A stretch of 12,878 bases of DNA from Lentimicrobiaceae bacterium (lineage in GTDB: Bacteria; Bacteroidota; Bacteroidia; Bacteroidales; WCHB1-69): the NCBI GenBank assembly GCA_009787485.1, contig WQWP01000063.1, positions 1 through 12,878 of the forward strand, given 5' to 3'. Positions 1 through 7,183 of this stretch are shown piece by piece. The notes under the pieces are model-generated. The model ran no database searches. It was given only the letters and a program-made list of their open reading frames with translations, and was not told the DNA's origin. How positions within the stretch are numbered: the stretch's first letter is position 1; the number at the start of each line of letters is the position of its first letter. The translations under genes were made by a program, and so were the position numbers.

Positions 1-63
1 AAAACAGGTAGAGACAAATACTATAAAATAACCATCAAGGAAAAATCAACACAGAATAAATGA
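1..63 (+). CDS. 3' end of a truncated plus-strand gene, unknown product
   Basis: Frame 1 is open from the first base of the window to a TGA at 61-63, giving 20 residues (K-T-G-R-D-K-Y-Y-K-I-T-I-K...). The other two forward frames hit stops within the first 30 bases. The stop lies immediately before a strong hairpin terminator, as expected for the end of a transcription unit. A lysine-rich tail with a G-R-D-K-Y-Y-K-I-T pattern resembles the last strand of winged-helix domains such as those closing some Fic or RecG-like regulators, but 20 residues are too few to assign a family. That the frame is coding is an inference from the open frame and the terminator. Confidence 0.45.
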   Translation, partial: KTGRDKYYKITIKEKSTQNK

Positions 64-101
64 AAAAACTGCCGAAAGGTTTTTAGCTTGCGGCAGTTTT
101 T
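64..101. terminator. Bidirectional rho-independent terminator
   Basis: An 11-bp perfect stem (AAAAACTGCCG at 64-74 with CGGCAGTTTTT at 91-101) encloses a 16-base loop. The GC core ACTGCCG/CGGCAGT is flanked by A and T runs on both sides, so it can work in either direction. It serves the truncated plus-strand gene ending at 63 and also the convergent minus-strand activase gene that ends at 194. Confidence 0.85.
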
Positions 102-193
102 AGATCATTTACTGAATATCCCAATTTCACCTCATCGAACAATCTTGACGACAAAGATAGAACTATTTTTTTCTATAATGGGAGATGAGAATT

Positions 194-3100
194 TTAAGTG
201 ATCGCACTCTTAAACAGTTCCAGCCGATTCTGTACATTCACTTCACTTGTTCCGCCATCAAAATCTAAAGACAAAAGATTTAATTTTGGAAATTTTGTTT
301 TCAATTTCTTTTCTAAACCTTTAGAAATAACATGATTCGCAATACATCCGAAAGGCTGCAAACTCATCACATTGTGTATGCCTTTTTGATAATAGACAGA
401 AATTTCCGCAGGAAGCAACCAGCCTTCTCCAAATTGACATCCTAAATCTATAAGTTCTTTACCCTGCTCTGATTCATGAAAAATATCACTTATAGGTGAA
501 AAATATTCAAAATCTGCACAAATTGTATTCGCTTTTGCAATATTTTTCTTAGCTAAAACATATAATCCGTCAAAAATAAACTCCGGAGTTGATGATTCGG
601 AAAAACCGTAACTTTTATTCACTTTTCTGTTCACAAAACTTTGCATAAAAAAAGGCAAAATTTGAGGAGGAAGCACTTCAATTCCCTCTGTTTGTAGTTG
701 TTTGATAATATGGCGGTGCGAAAAACTGTTGAATTTCAGGTAAATTTCGCCTACAATGCCTACTGAGGGCAATTTTTTATTTGAGATAGTAATTGATTTG
801 AAATCATGAACGGCTTCTTTCAGCGTCTCAAACATTTTTTTGGGTTTGTTTTGAAGGATCGCTTCGGAAAACTTCTTCAAATATTTCTCTTTCAATAGAT
901 TTGCGGCTCCTTCTTGGGTTTCGCGCACTTTGGCGGCAGCATGCAATTGCGCCAAACAATCGGAAATGAGTATGGCATTGAAAAGCATAGGCAAAACTTT
1001 GAGCCAATTTACTTTAAATCCGGGTTGCTCATTAAATAAAGAATCGGAGCCGGCAATTGCTACTACGGGAATATTGTCGAAACCGTTGTCTGTCAATGCT
1101 TTTTTTAAGATAGCTACATAATTGGTGGCGCGGCACTGCCCTCCGGTTTGTGATAAAGCAACTGCGGTATTTTGCAAGTCATAATTTCCTGATTTTAACG
1201 CTTTTAACAAATCTCCAACGACTAATGTTGCAGGGAAGCATACTTCATTGTGCGCTACTTTAAGTCCCATGTCAATCGTCTCTTGGTCTGGCTCGGGTAA
1301 TATTTCTAAATTATATCCTGCCAATTTGAACACAGGCGGCAAAAATGGGGATTGAAATTCGGAAAAATAGGGGGCTATGATTAATTTGTTTTGGTCGTTT
1401 TTTTCAAACAATTTGCGTTTTATGGGTTGGGGTGTTGCGCGCAACGCCCTAACATTTGTTCCCAAATTTTCAATCAACGAACGCACCCGCAGCCGCAACG
1501 AGCCAATATTATTCACATCGTCCAATTTCAAAATCGTCAATGTTTTTCCCTGCTTCTCAAGCACTTGTTTCACATCATCCAATAAAAAAGCATCGGGGCC
1601 ACAACCGAAAGAGGTCATCATGGCAAATTGAATGTTCAGTTTTTCTTTTCCTACAAATTTCGCTGCTTTTAATATTCGATTGATGTAATGCCATTGGGTA
1701 ATAGTGTAAGTATCTGACAATTCTATTTCATTAAAACGCATAATATCTTCCGAAATCACATTTATACCCATATCACTCATTGTTTCTGCTAATTTATGTT
1801 GAATTAAGGAGTCGGTGTGGTAGGGGCGAGCGGCAAGAAGAATTGAGAATTGAGAATTGAGAATTGAGAATTGGTGAATCTCTTGATTCTTTTGGTAAAT
1901 CTCCTTGGCGTAGTTTTTTTGTGCAATTAATGCTGAATTTATGGCGTTTTCTGCAGTTTTTTTGTCAATTTTTAGTGTTTTTAGATAATTAATAAGGTTT
2001 TTGTACAATCCTTTTTTTGTGCGGAAACTTATCATCGGGGCATCTAAAGGAATGGGGATTTGCTCGCTGCTTTTCAGCACTTCAGAGTAAGCAAAAACAA
2101 TAGGGCAATTGTATGAATTTGAGGTCGTAGCGTCGTTTTCTTCATAGATTACCATTGGGTAAAAGATGCGGGTTGTTTTTTTGGCTACTAAATCGTGTAT
2201 GTGGCTGTGCATCAATTTAGCGGGAAAACAAATATTATCCGACATTACGCCGGAAACTGCATTTTCATAATCGCTATAATTGGAGTGCGAGGAGAGTACG
2301 ACTTCAAATCCGCACGCTGTAAACAATTGATGCCAAAATGGGTAGTTTTCGTACATGCCCAAAGCGCGCGGGATTCCAATTTTTATGGGCGCCGCAAGCG
2401 ATTTTCTGTCAAATAGCAACTTGTATTTTTCTGCGTAAATATTCCTCCCTTTTTTTGTCTGAGCGCCTTTGTTGCTAAACACTTTTTCGCATTTATTTCC
2501 TGAAATAAATTGCTGACCGTTTGTAAACTTATAAATATTGATATAGCACTGATTATCACATGCTTTGCAATGAGCATTTTGCAAAGTGTAGTCACAATTT
2601 TCAAGCAATCGTGCAACTTCAACGAATCCGTTTTGTGCCGTATTTTTAGCATGCAAAGCGCATCCGAAAGCGCCCATAAATTCCGGAATATTAGTAAAAG
2701 AAACCTCCGTGTTGGTAAGTTTTTCCAATGCTCTCACAATGGCATGGTTTTTCATGGCGCCTCCCTGCACCGAAATATGGGTGCCCAGCGATGAAAAGTC
2801 GTGTAAACGAAGCACTTTGAATAAACAATTTTTGATTACCGAATAAGATAATCCTGCGGCAATATCTTCGCTTCTTGCCCCTTCGCGAAGAAATTGTTTT
2901 ACTTTTGAATTCATAAAAACGGTGCATCTTGTGCCTAAATCGCAGGGATTTTTGGCAAAACATGCTTTTTCTGCAAATAATTGCACGGAATAGTTCAATG
3001 TTTTTGCAAATGCTTCAATAAAAGAGCCGCAACCCGATGAACAGGCTTCGTTAATTTCTACCCGTTCAATAGTATTGTTTTTGATAAAGAGCGCTTTCAT

Positions 3101-4408
3101 GTCTTGCCCGCCAATATCCAGCACAAAAGTGAGCTCCGGATTGTTGTGTTTGGCTCCCAAATAATGCGCCTTGGTTTCCACAATACTTTCATCAAGGTGA
3201 AAAGCGGCTTTCATCAAATCTTCGCCGTAGCCTGTTGAACATGAGCTTTTTATCACAAAATTTCGACCTGTTTTCTGAGCTTCTTCTAAAAACAAGCTTA
3301 GTCCGGTTTTGATATTTAAAATGGAATTGCCTTGGTTAGGGGCGTAATATTTATATACAATGTGGCCGTTTTCGTCCAATAAAATTATTTTACCGGTAGT
3401 AGATCCTGAATCTATTCCCAAGTACAAATTTTCGGAACAGTTTTGCAATTTTTTTTCGGGAATGAACCTATTTTGTTTGTTTGTAAGCCAAATTTGATAT
3501 TCTTCTTGGGAGTTAAATAAGGGCATTAAAGAAGAGGTTGTTTCGGTAAATTCAGCTTGGTTGTCAAATTGTTCAATTAAGGACTTTAAGGACCTTAAGG
3601 GCTTTAAGGTATTTTGGGACTGTAATTCCGTGCTTTTTAATGCGGCGCCAAAAGCAGTGAGCAAATTGGCATTTTTTGTTGCAATAATGTCATTTTCTTC
3701 TAAATTCAGGTAATTTAAGAGTGCATTTTTTAGTGCAGGTAAAAATTGGAAAGGACCGCCGCTCAACAAAATGGGAGGCGTAATTTTCATTCCTTTGGAA
3801 AGTCCGCCGACAATTTGCACTACTACTGCATGAAACACGGAAGCTGCAATATCCTCTTTATGAATATGTTTACTAATCATATTTTGGACATCGGTTTTAG
3901 AGAACACGCCGCAACGCGAAGCCATCGGATAGATACGTGTGCTGTTTTCAGCAAGTTGGCTCAATTGTTCCGTAGAGCAGCCGAGCAATATTGCCATTTG
4001 GTCTAAAAAAGCGCCGGTGCCGCCGGAGCAGTTGCCGCTCATGCGCATTTCGGGAATCGCTTCTTCTCTAAAAAACACCATTTTAGCATCTTCTCCTCCC
4101 ATATCAATAATGGTGTGGCAAGCAGGAAAATTTTTCTTCACACATTCGGTTTCTGCGATCACTTCTTGCACAAAGGGAAGGTGATAACGCTCGCACACGC
4201 CCATTCCCGCCGAGCCGGTTAAGGCTATAGAAAGTTGCACATCGCCCAATTGGCGGTGTAAATCAGTGAGGATAGATTTTAATAAGGGTAGGTATTGCGT
4301 GTGGTGGATTTGGTAGTTAGATGCAATAATCTTATTATCAGCATTTAATGCTACAAATTTTATGGTGGTTGAGCCGATGTCTATTCCTAATTTAATTCCG
4401 TTTTTCAT
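194..4408 (-). CDS. Fused acyl-CoA dehydratase activase (BadF/HgdC x2 + DUF2229/HgdB-like)
   Basis: A 1404-residue cytoplasmic protein. Residues about 5-258 and 328-588 are two ASKHA-fold BadF/BadG/BcrA/BcrD ATPase domains, each starting with a phosphate-binding loop (GIDIGSTT at 8-15, GIDSGSTT at 331-338) and containing DMGGEDAK or DIGGQDMK. Each has the two cysteines that in HgdC-type activases hold a [4Fe-4S] cluster between subunits: C127 and C166, C456 and C495. A cysteine cluster follows (C605, C614, C617, C621, C640), then a DUF2229 region (about 675-950, starting KIGIPRALGMYENYPF) and an HgdB-like C-terminal region (about 1005-1390). Family members activate 2-hydroxyacyl-CoA dehydratases by ATP-driven one-electron transfer; the role of these giant fusions is not settled, and no separate dehydratase subunit genes are present here. 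The start is the ATG at 4408, directly before the first ATPase strand. The gene lies 19 bp downstream of the AAA ATPase and may be co-transcribed. Two linkers consist of simple DNA repeats (see the repeat entries). Family assignment is firm; substrate is unknown. Confidence 0.92.
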   Translation of the reverse strand: MKNGIKLGIDIGSTTIKFVALNADNKIIASNYQIHHTQYLPLLKSILTDLHRQLGDVQLSIALTGSAGMGVCERYHLPFVQEVIAETECVKKNFPACHTIIDMGGEDAKMVFFREEAIPEMRMSGNCSGGTGAFLDQMAILLGCSTEQLSQLAENSTRIYPMASRCGVFSKTDVQNMISKHIHKEDIAASVFHAVVVQIVGGLSKGMKITPPILLSGGPFQFLPALKNALLNYLNLEENDIIATKNANLLTAFGAALKSTELQSQNTLKPLRSLKSLIEQFDNQAEFTETTSSLMPLFNSQEEYQIWLTNKQNRFIPEKKLQNCSENLYLGIDSGSTTGKIILLDENGHIVYKYYAPNQGNSILNIKTGLSLFLEEAQKTGRNFVIKSSCSTGYGEDLMKAAFHLDESIVETKAHYLGAKHNNPELTFVLDIGGQDMKALFIKNNTIERVEINEACSSGCGSFIEAFAKTLNYSVQLFAEKACFAKNPCDLGTRCTVFMNSKVKQFLREGARSEDIAAGLSYSVIKNCLFKVLRLHDFSSLGTHISVQGGAMKNHAIVRALEKLTNTEVSFTNIPEFMGAFGCALHAKNTAQNGFVEVARLLENCDYTLQNAHCKACDNQCYINIYKFTNGQQFISGNKCEKVFSNKGAQTKKGRNIYAEKYKLLFDRKSLAAPIKIGIPRALGMYENYPFWHQLFTACGFEVVLSSHSNYSDYENAVSGVMSDNICFPAKLMHSHIHDLVAKKTTRIFYPMVIYEENDATTSNSYNCPIVFAYSEVLKSSEQIPIPLDAPMISFRTKKGLYKNLINYLKTLKIDKKTAENAINSALIAQKNYAKEIYQKNQEIHQFSILNSQFSILLAARPYHTDSLIQHKLAETMSDMGINVISEDIMRFNEIELSDTYTITQWHYINRILKAAKFVGKEKLNIQFAMMTSFGCGPDAFLLDDVKQVLEKQGKTLTILKLDDVNNIGSLRLRVRSLIENLGTNVRALRATPQPIKRKLFEKNDQNKLIIAPYFSEFQSPFLPPVFKLAGYNLEILPEPDQETIDMGLKVAHNEVCFPATLVVGDLLKALKSGNYDLQNTAVALSQTGGQCRATNYVAILKKALTDNGFDNIPVVAIAGSDSLFNEQPGFKVNWLKVLPMLFNAILISDCLAQLHAAAKVRETQEGAANLLKEKYLKKFSEAILQNKPKKMFETLKEAVHDFKSITISNKKLPSVGIVGEIYLKFNSFSHRHIIKQLQTEGIEVLPPQILPFFMQSFVNRKVNKSYGFSESSTPEFIFDGLYVLAKKNIAKANTICADFEYFSPISDIFHESEQGKELIDLGCQFGEGWLLPAEISVYYQKGIHNVMSLQPFGCIANHVISKGLEKKLKTKFPKLNLLSLDFDGGTSEVNVQNRLELFKSAIT
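1840..1874. repeat. Heptanucleotide tandem repeat (GAATTGA)x5 inside the activase gene
   Basis: Five consecutive 7-bp units, GAATTGA four times then GAATTGG, lie inside the activase reading frame. On the coding strand they encode residues about 846-857 (QFSILNSQFSIL), between a helical linker and the strand leading into ARPYH. Because 7 is not a multiple of 3, gain or loss of one unit would shift the frame and remove roughly the last 550 residues. The frame is intact as given. Confidence 0.9.
3579..3614. repeat. 9-bp tandem repeat (AAGGACTTT-like) inside the activase gene
   Basis: Four imperfect 9-bp units: AAGGACTTT, AAGGACCTT, AAGGGCTTT and AAGGTATTT. They fall in the linker between the two BadF domains and encode a three-residue periodicity (LKP-LRS-LKS-L) around residues 268-277. 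Length changes here keep the reading frame, unlike the heptamer repeat in the same gene. Confidence 0.85.
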
Positions 4409-4427
4409 AAAAAACTATTTTACAGAA

Positions 4428-5756
4428 TTATTTTTTCATTAAATTTCCTATCGCATACAACGGATAAACCTTTATCTTATCATATTGCGAAAAATTTTCA
4501 AGCGATGTACGCACGCCGTATTCCAATTGTTTTTCTTTGAGAAACAAGTTCATACTTTGCATTTTGCCACTTGTTCCCGATTTTACTTCAATGGGAATAA
4601 TGCTTTCGCCTCGCTGAATTAAAAAATCAATTTGCGCACTTCCCTGTCTTTTTTCACGTTGCCAATAGTATAATGAAATAGGATTATAACATGACGAATT
4701 TTTTAACAACTCAAGCCCTGCGAAAATTTCAGCAATCACTCCTTTGTTGATGATTTGCAAGTGGTTATCAAGTAAAATTTGTGCAACATCTAAATTGAGA
4801 ACACGCTGAAATAATCCTATATCCAACAAAATAAAGCGTTGGAATTTGGGGTTAATTTCTGCGCCCAGTGGGATTCCGTTTGCAGCGCTACGAACAACAG
4901 GATAAACCAATCCTGCCATAACAAGCATATCCAGCGCTTGTTTCACTTGTGCGTTGGAGGCTTGAACCGCTGCATGTTCATAAACAAATTTCCCTTCAGC
5001 CTGACGGGCAACCGATTCAAATACCTCATTAATACGTAGTGCAGGTATTCGTTTTTTATATTTTGCAAAATCGTTTTTTAATGAGATGATAATATCATTC
5101 AATACATTCTGACTAAGCAGCAAATCTTGTGTTTTGGCATATTGCGCAACAGCTTCCGGCATTCCACCAATAATAAAAAATGTTTTTAAGCGATGAATGA
5201 GCTGGTTGTGAACAGGCTCTTGCAATGGTTTTTGAGGCGTGGCTTGTCGGTAGGCATCCACTAACATGTTATCGCCCAATGCGTATAAAAATTCATCAAA
5301 AGAAAATGGAAACATGAATAAAGAGCGAATACGCCCAACGCCAAATGAAGGAATCTCTTCTAAAGCAAATTCCAAGAGCGAGCCGGCGGCAATAAGATGT
5401 AACTCAGGGTATTGTTCATAGAAATAGCGTAATTTGGACAATGCCGGCAGGCAGCTCTGTATTTCATCAAAAAACAATAACGTTTCTCCCGGAATGATGG
5501 GCGTTCGATAAACTAACGCCAACTGTTCACAAATCTCTTGTGGTGAAAGCGACTGCTCGAAAAATGTGTGCACATTTTTTTTGTCGTCAAAATTAACTTC
5601 CACAAAGTATTTGAAAGAGTTTGCCAAATGATTAACCGCAGAAGATTTTCCTACTTGCCGTGCACCGCGTAAAAGAAGCGTCTTTCGGTCGGGAGCTTTA
5701 CTCCAAGCCAATAATTCGCCATCAATATTTCTAAAAAAGTAGCTTTTCTCAATCAT
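4428..5756 (-). CDS. AAA ATPase with DUF4143 domain
   Basis: A 442-residue protein of the widespread archaeal/bacterial AAA_14-DUF4143 family. Residues 31-38 (GARQVGKS) are the Walker A motif and 93-98 (LLFFDE) the Walker B motif, followed by a sensor-like AAGSLLEFAL. The middle to C-terminal part (about 200-370) is DUF4143, with winged-helix-like segments (VKQALDMLVMAGLVYPV). The end has a PD-(D/E)XK-like signature: D377 in QIDFLI, then E390 and K392 in IPIEVKSG. All these residues are intact, so it is not an evident pseudogene. Biological function of the family is poorly known; Bacteroidota genomes often have many copies. It begins at the ATG at 5756, 6-7 residues before the conserved FFRNI start, and is preceded by an unusual 33-bp repeat array. 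It ends 19 bp before the activase gene. No sign of transmembrane segments. Confidence 0.93.
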   Translation of the reverse strand: MIEKSYFFRNIDGELLAWSKAPDRKTLLLRGARQVGKSSAVNHLANSFKYFVEVNFDDKKNVHTFFEQSLSPQEICEQLALVYRTPIIPGETLLFFDEIQSCLPALSKLRYFYEQYPELHLIAAGSLLEFALEEIPSFGVGRIRSLFMFPFSFDEFLYALGDNMLVDAYRQATPQKPLQEPVHNQLIHRLKTFFIIGGMPEAVAQYAKTQDLLLSQNVLNDIIISLKNDFAKYKKRIPALRINEVFESVARQAEGKFVYEHAAVQASNAQVKQALDMLVMAGLVYPVVRSAANGIPLGAEINPKFQRFILLDIGLFQRVLNLDVAQILLDNHLQIINKGVIAEIFAGLELLKNSSCYNPISLYYWQREKRQGSAQIDFLIQRGESIIPIEVKSGTSGKMQSMNLFLKEKQLEYGVRTSLENFSQYDKIKVYPLYAIGNLMKK

Positions 5757-5781
5757 GCTAAATTTATTTGATAATCAGGCG

Positions 5782-5789
5782 CAAAAATA
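5782..5789 (-). promoter_or_regulatory. Possible -7 promoter element for the AAA ATPase gene
   Basis: The minus strand reads TATTTTTG, a full match to the Bacteroidota -7 consensus TAnnTTTG, 25 bases before the ATG at 5756. No TTTG box is present at the usual 19-21 base distance upstream; the nearest candidates are TTTTG 11 bases away and the TTGACA of the first 33-bp repeat 25 bases away. The region is extremely AT-rich, so chance matches are likely. Confidence 0.35.
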
Positions 5790-5808
5790 ATATTTTTTTT
5801 CAAAACTG

Positions 5809-5907
5809 TAAAAATGTCAACCCAAAAAATAAATGTTTTTATAAAAATGTCAACCCAAAAAAATGTTATTTTTATAAAAATATCAACCCAAAAAGTATTT
5901 TTTAATT
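5809..5907. repeat. Three 33-bp tandem repeats upstream of the AAA ATPase gene
   Basis: The 15-mer TAAAAATGTCAACCC begins at 5809, 5842 and 5875 (the third copy has TATCAACCC), giving an exact 33-bp period, with AT-rich filler of similar composition between cores. On the minus strand the core reads GGGTTGACATTTTTA, facing the ATPase start. A weaker inverted match (TTTGGGTCAA) lies at 5928-5937. The remainder of the 196-base gap between the ATPase and mntP holds no gene that I can support. The spacing is close to three helical turns, which would suit a protein-binding array, but no binding protein can be named from sequence. Confidence 0.85.
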
Positions 5908-5952
5908 TATTTGGCACTTCCTATTAATTTGGGTCAATTATATTCAACACAA

Positions 5953-6513
5953 TTAAAAAAACGAATGATTTACCAATATCTTTATTCCCAACAACACTAA
6001 AATTGCTCCGCCAATAAATTCCGCTTTCGATTTATATTTTGCACCAAACAAGTTCCCAATTTTTACTCCTGCAATCGATAGGATAAAAGTTATTAAACCA
6101 ATGATTATTACAGATTTGAGTATGTTTATTTTAAGAAAAGCAAAGGTTACTCCAACCGCCAGCGCATCAATGCTGGTGGCTATTGCCAATACTAAAATCT
6201 TTGTCAGTTGGAATGGGTTTGCTTTCACTTTTTCCTCTTTTTTGGAGAAACTGTCTTTAATCATTTTTCCACCAATGATTCCAAGCAATATAAAAGCAAT
6301 CCAATGATCTAAAGTTTGAAATTTGCTGGCTAAATGCGTTCCTGCAAAATATCCGATTAACGGCATAAGTGCTTGAAAAAAGCCAAATATTATTCCGGGG
6401 AGTAAAAACTCTTTTATTCCCGGTTTCTTTACTGATAAGCCGAGTATAATTGAGACGGCAAACGCGTCCATTGCTAAGCCGAGGGCGATTAAGATTATTT
6501 CAAGCAAACTCAT
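5953..6513 (-). CDS. mntP: Manganese efflux pump MntP
   Basis: A 186-residue inner-membrane protein with six predicted transmembrane helices, the usual MntP length. It contains the two family repeats with conserved acidic residues: D16 in GLAMDAFAVS (helix 1) and D116 in ATSIDALAVGV (helix 4), as well as GYFAGTHLA (54-62) and LGIIGGKMI (77-85). Characterised members export Mn2+ from the cytoplasm and protect against manganese toxicity. The start is the ATG at 6513. The DUF308 gene ends 21 bp upstream on the same strand, so the two are probably one transcript; that leaves no room for the yybP-ykoY manganese riboswitch that often precedes mntP, and I see none. Confidence 0.95.
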   Translation of the reverse strand: MSLLEIILIALGLAMDAFAVSIILGLSVKKPGIKEFLLPGIIFGFFQALMPLIGYFAGTHLASKFQTLDHWIAFILLGIIGGKMIKDSFSKKEEKVKANPFQLTKILVLAIATSIDALAVGVTFAFLKINILKSVIIIGLITFILSIAGVKIGNLFGAKYKSKAEFIGGAILVLLGIKILVNHSFF

Positions 6514-6534
6514 AATTTTCTATCTCTACACCAG

Positions 6535-7068
6535 CTATTTAGCGCTTAATTTACGCTTAAATTTCAACCAATAAATAAATTCCATTATTCCATAGATTAA
6601 GCAAGCTATGCCAATCAGAATAAAAATGGTTTCAGCGGTTTTGAAGGGGTTGAACAAAACAAGGACTCCCACCGCCAATATTAGCAAGGGAATTAGATAA
6701 AAAGCGAGAGAAACGGTTGCTCTTTTTCGGGCACGAATTAAGACAACTATCTGTTCAACAGCGCCTACTATGAGAATTATGCCCAAAATGTACATCAGCA
6801 CATTAACAAAAAGGCTCGGAATAACTACCAATATCACGCCAAAGAGCAGGCTGCCGATTCCTGCGAGCAGTACCGGCATTTCAGGGCGTTTTGCTTTCTC
6901 GGCGGTAAAATAATCAATGAGCGAGAGCAACCCCGGTACAATAAAGAGAATACCAATGATGATCACACCGAAGGAGATCGCCTTTTGAGGATACAAAATC
7001 AGCAGTGCGCCCAGCACAACGGCAGAAATGGCGCGAATAATGAAATAATTGATTGTTTTTTTCATCAT
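6535..7068 (-). CDS. DUF308 / HdeD-like membrane protein
   Basis: About 177 residues with six hydrophobic segments arranged in three pairs, short basic loops (RARKRA; KFKRK near the end) and repeated motifs of the type (I/L)xGxxxLxxG, as in the DUF308/HdeD family. HdeD is linked to acid resistance in E. coli, but the wider family has no settled function. The frame is open up to an ATG at 7158, but the extra 30 residues (with many Cys and Lys) look like translated promoter DNA and overlap predicted promoter elements, so the start is placed at the ATG-ATG pair at 7068/7065, where MKKTINYFIIRAIS begins a normal membrane helix. It leads the probable two-gene unit with mntP, and is divergent from the FGE-like gene. 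Confidence 0.82.
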   Translation of the reverse strand: MMKKTINYFIIRAISAVVLGALLILYPQKAISFGVIIIGILFIVPGLLSLIDYFTAEKAKRPEMPVLLAGIGSLLFGVILVVIPSLFVNVLMYILGIILIVGAVEQIVVLIRARKRATVSLAFYLIPLLILAVGVLVLFNPFKTAETIFILIGIACLIYGIMEFIYWLKFKRKLSAK

Positions 7069-7098
7069 AATTATAATTAAATTGTTACAATTTTTTGG

Positions 7099-7131
7099 CA
7101 AAATAAATGACAAAGTTTTTAGAGCGCAAAA
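7099..7131 (-). promoter_or_regulatory. Putative promoter for the DUF308-mntP unit
   Basis: On the minus strand TTTTG (7131-7127) is followed after 21 bases by TATTTTG (7105-7099), close to the Bacteroidota pattern TTTG-N19-21-TAnnTTTG but one base short in the -7 box. It lies about 30 bases before the chosen ATG at 7068, which supports that start over the ATG at 7158. Confidence 0.4.
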
Positions 7132-7145
7132 GAAGCATTTTTTTC

Positions 7146-7153
7146 TATCTTTG
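7146..7153 (+). promoter_or_regulatory. Putative -7 promoter element of the FGE-like gene
   Basis: TATCTTTG matches the Bacteroidota -7 consensus TAnnTTTG exactly and ends 30 bases before the ATG at 7184. No clean TTTG -33 box is seen; a T-run at 7116-7120 is the nearest candidate. Confidence 0.5.
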
Positions 7154-7160
7154 CCCATCT

Positions 7161-7177
7161 TTACTTTAACAAAGTAA
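7161..7177. promoter_or_regulatory. Perfect 17-bp palindrome in the FGE-like gene leader
   Basis: TTACTTT (7161-7167) and AAAGTAA (7171-7177) are perfect inverted arms around AAC. The palindrome lies just downstream of the -7 box and 6 bases before the ATG, so it would sit over the transcription start or in the 5' leader. It could be an operator, or a weak hairpin near the start codon; AT-rich chance occurrence is possible. Confidence 0.35.
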
Positions 7178-7183
7178 CTTTAA

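Noticed and set aside
152..159. A perfect TATCTTTG (-7 type) box on the minus strand
   Set aside because: It lies after the end of the activase gene and reads straight into the terminator at 64-101; there is no suitable -33 box and no gene for it to serve within the window.
5809..5907. The 33-bp repeats as a short CRISPR array
   Set aside because: The period is continuous with no unique spacers, the segments between the cores are similar AT-rich filler, and no cas genes are near.
6514..6534. Manganese riboswitch (yybP-ykoY) before mntP
   Set aside because: Only 21 bases separate mntP from the upstream gene, too few for the riboswitch, and no such fold is evident before the DUF308 gene.
7069..7158. 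N-terminal extension of the DUF308 protein to the ATG at 7158
   Set aside because: The extra residues are not like the family, and the DNA carries promoter-like boxes; the ATG pair at 7068/7065 directly precedes a normal membrane helix.
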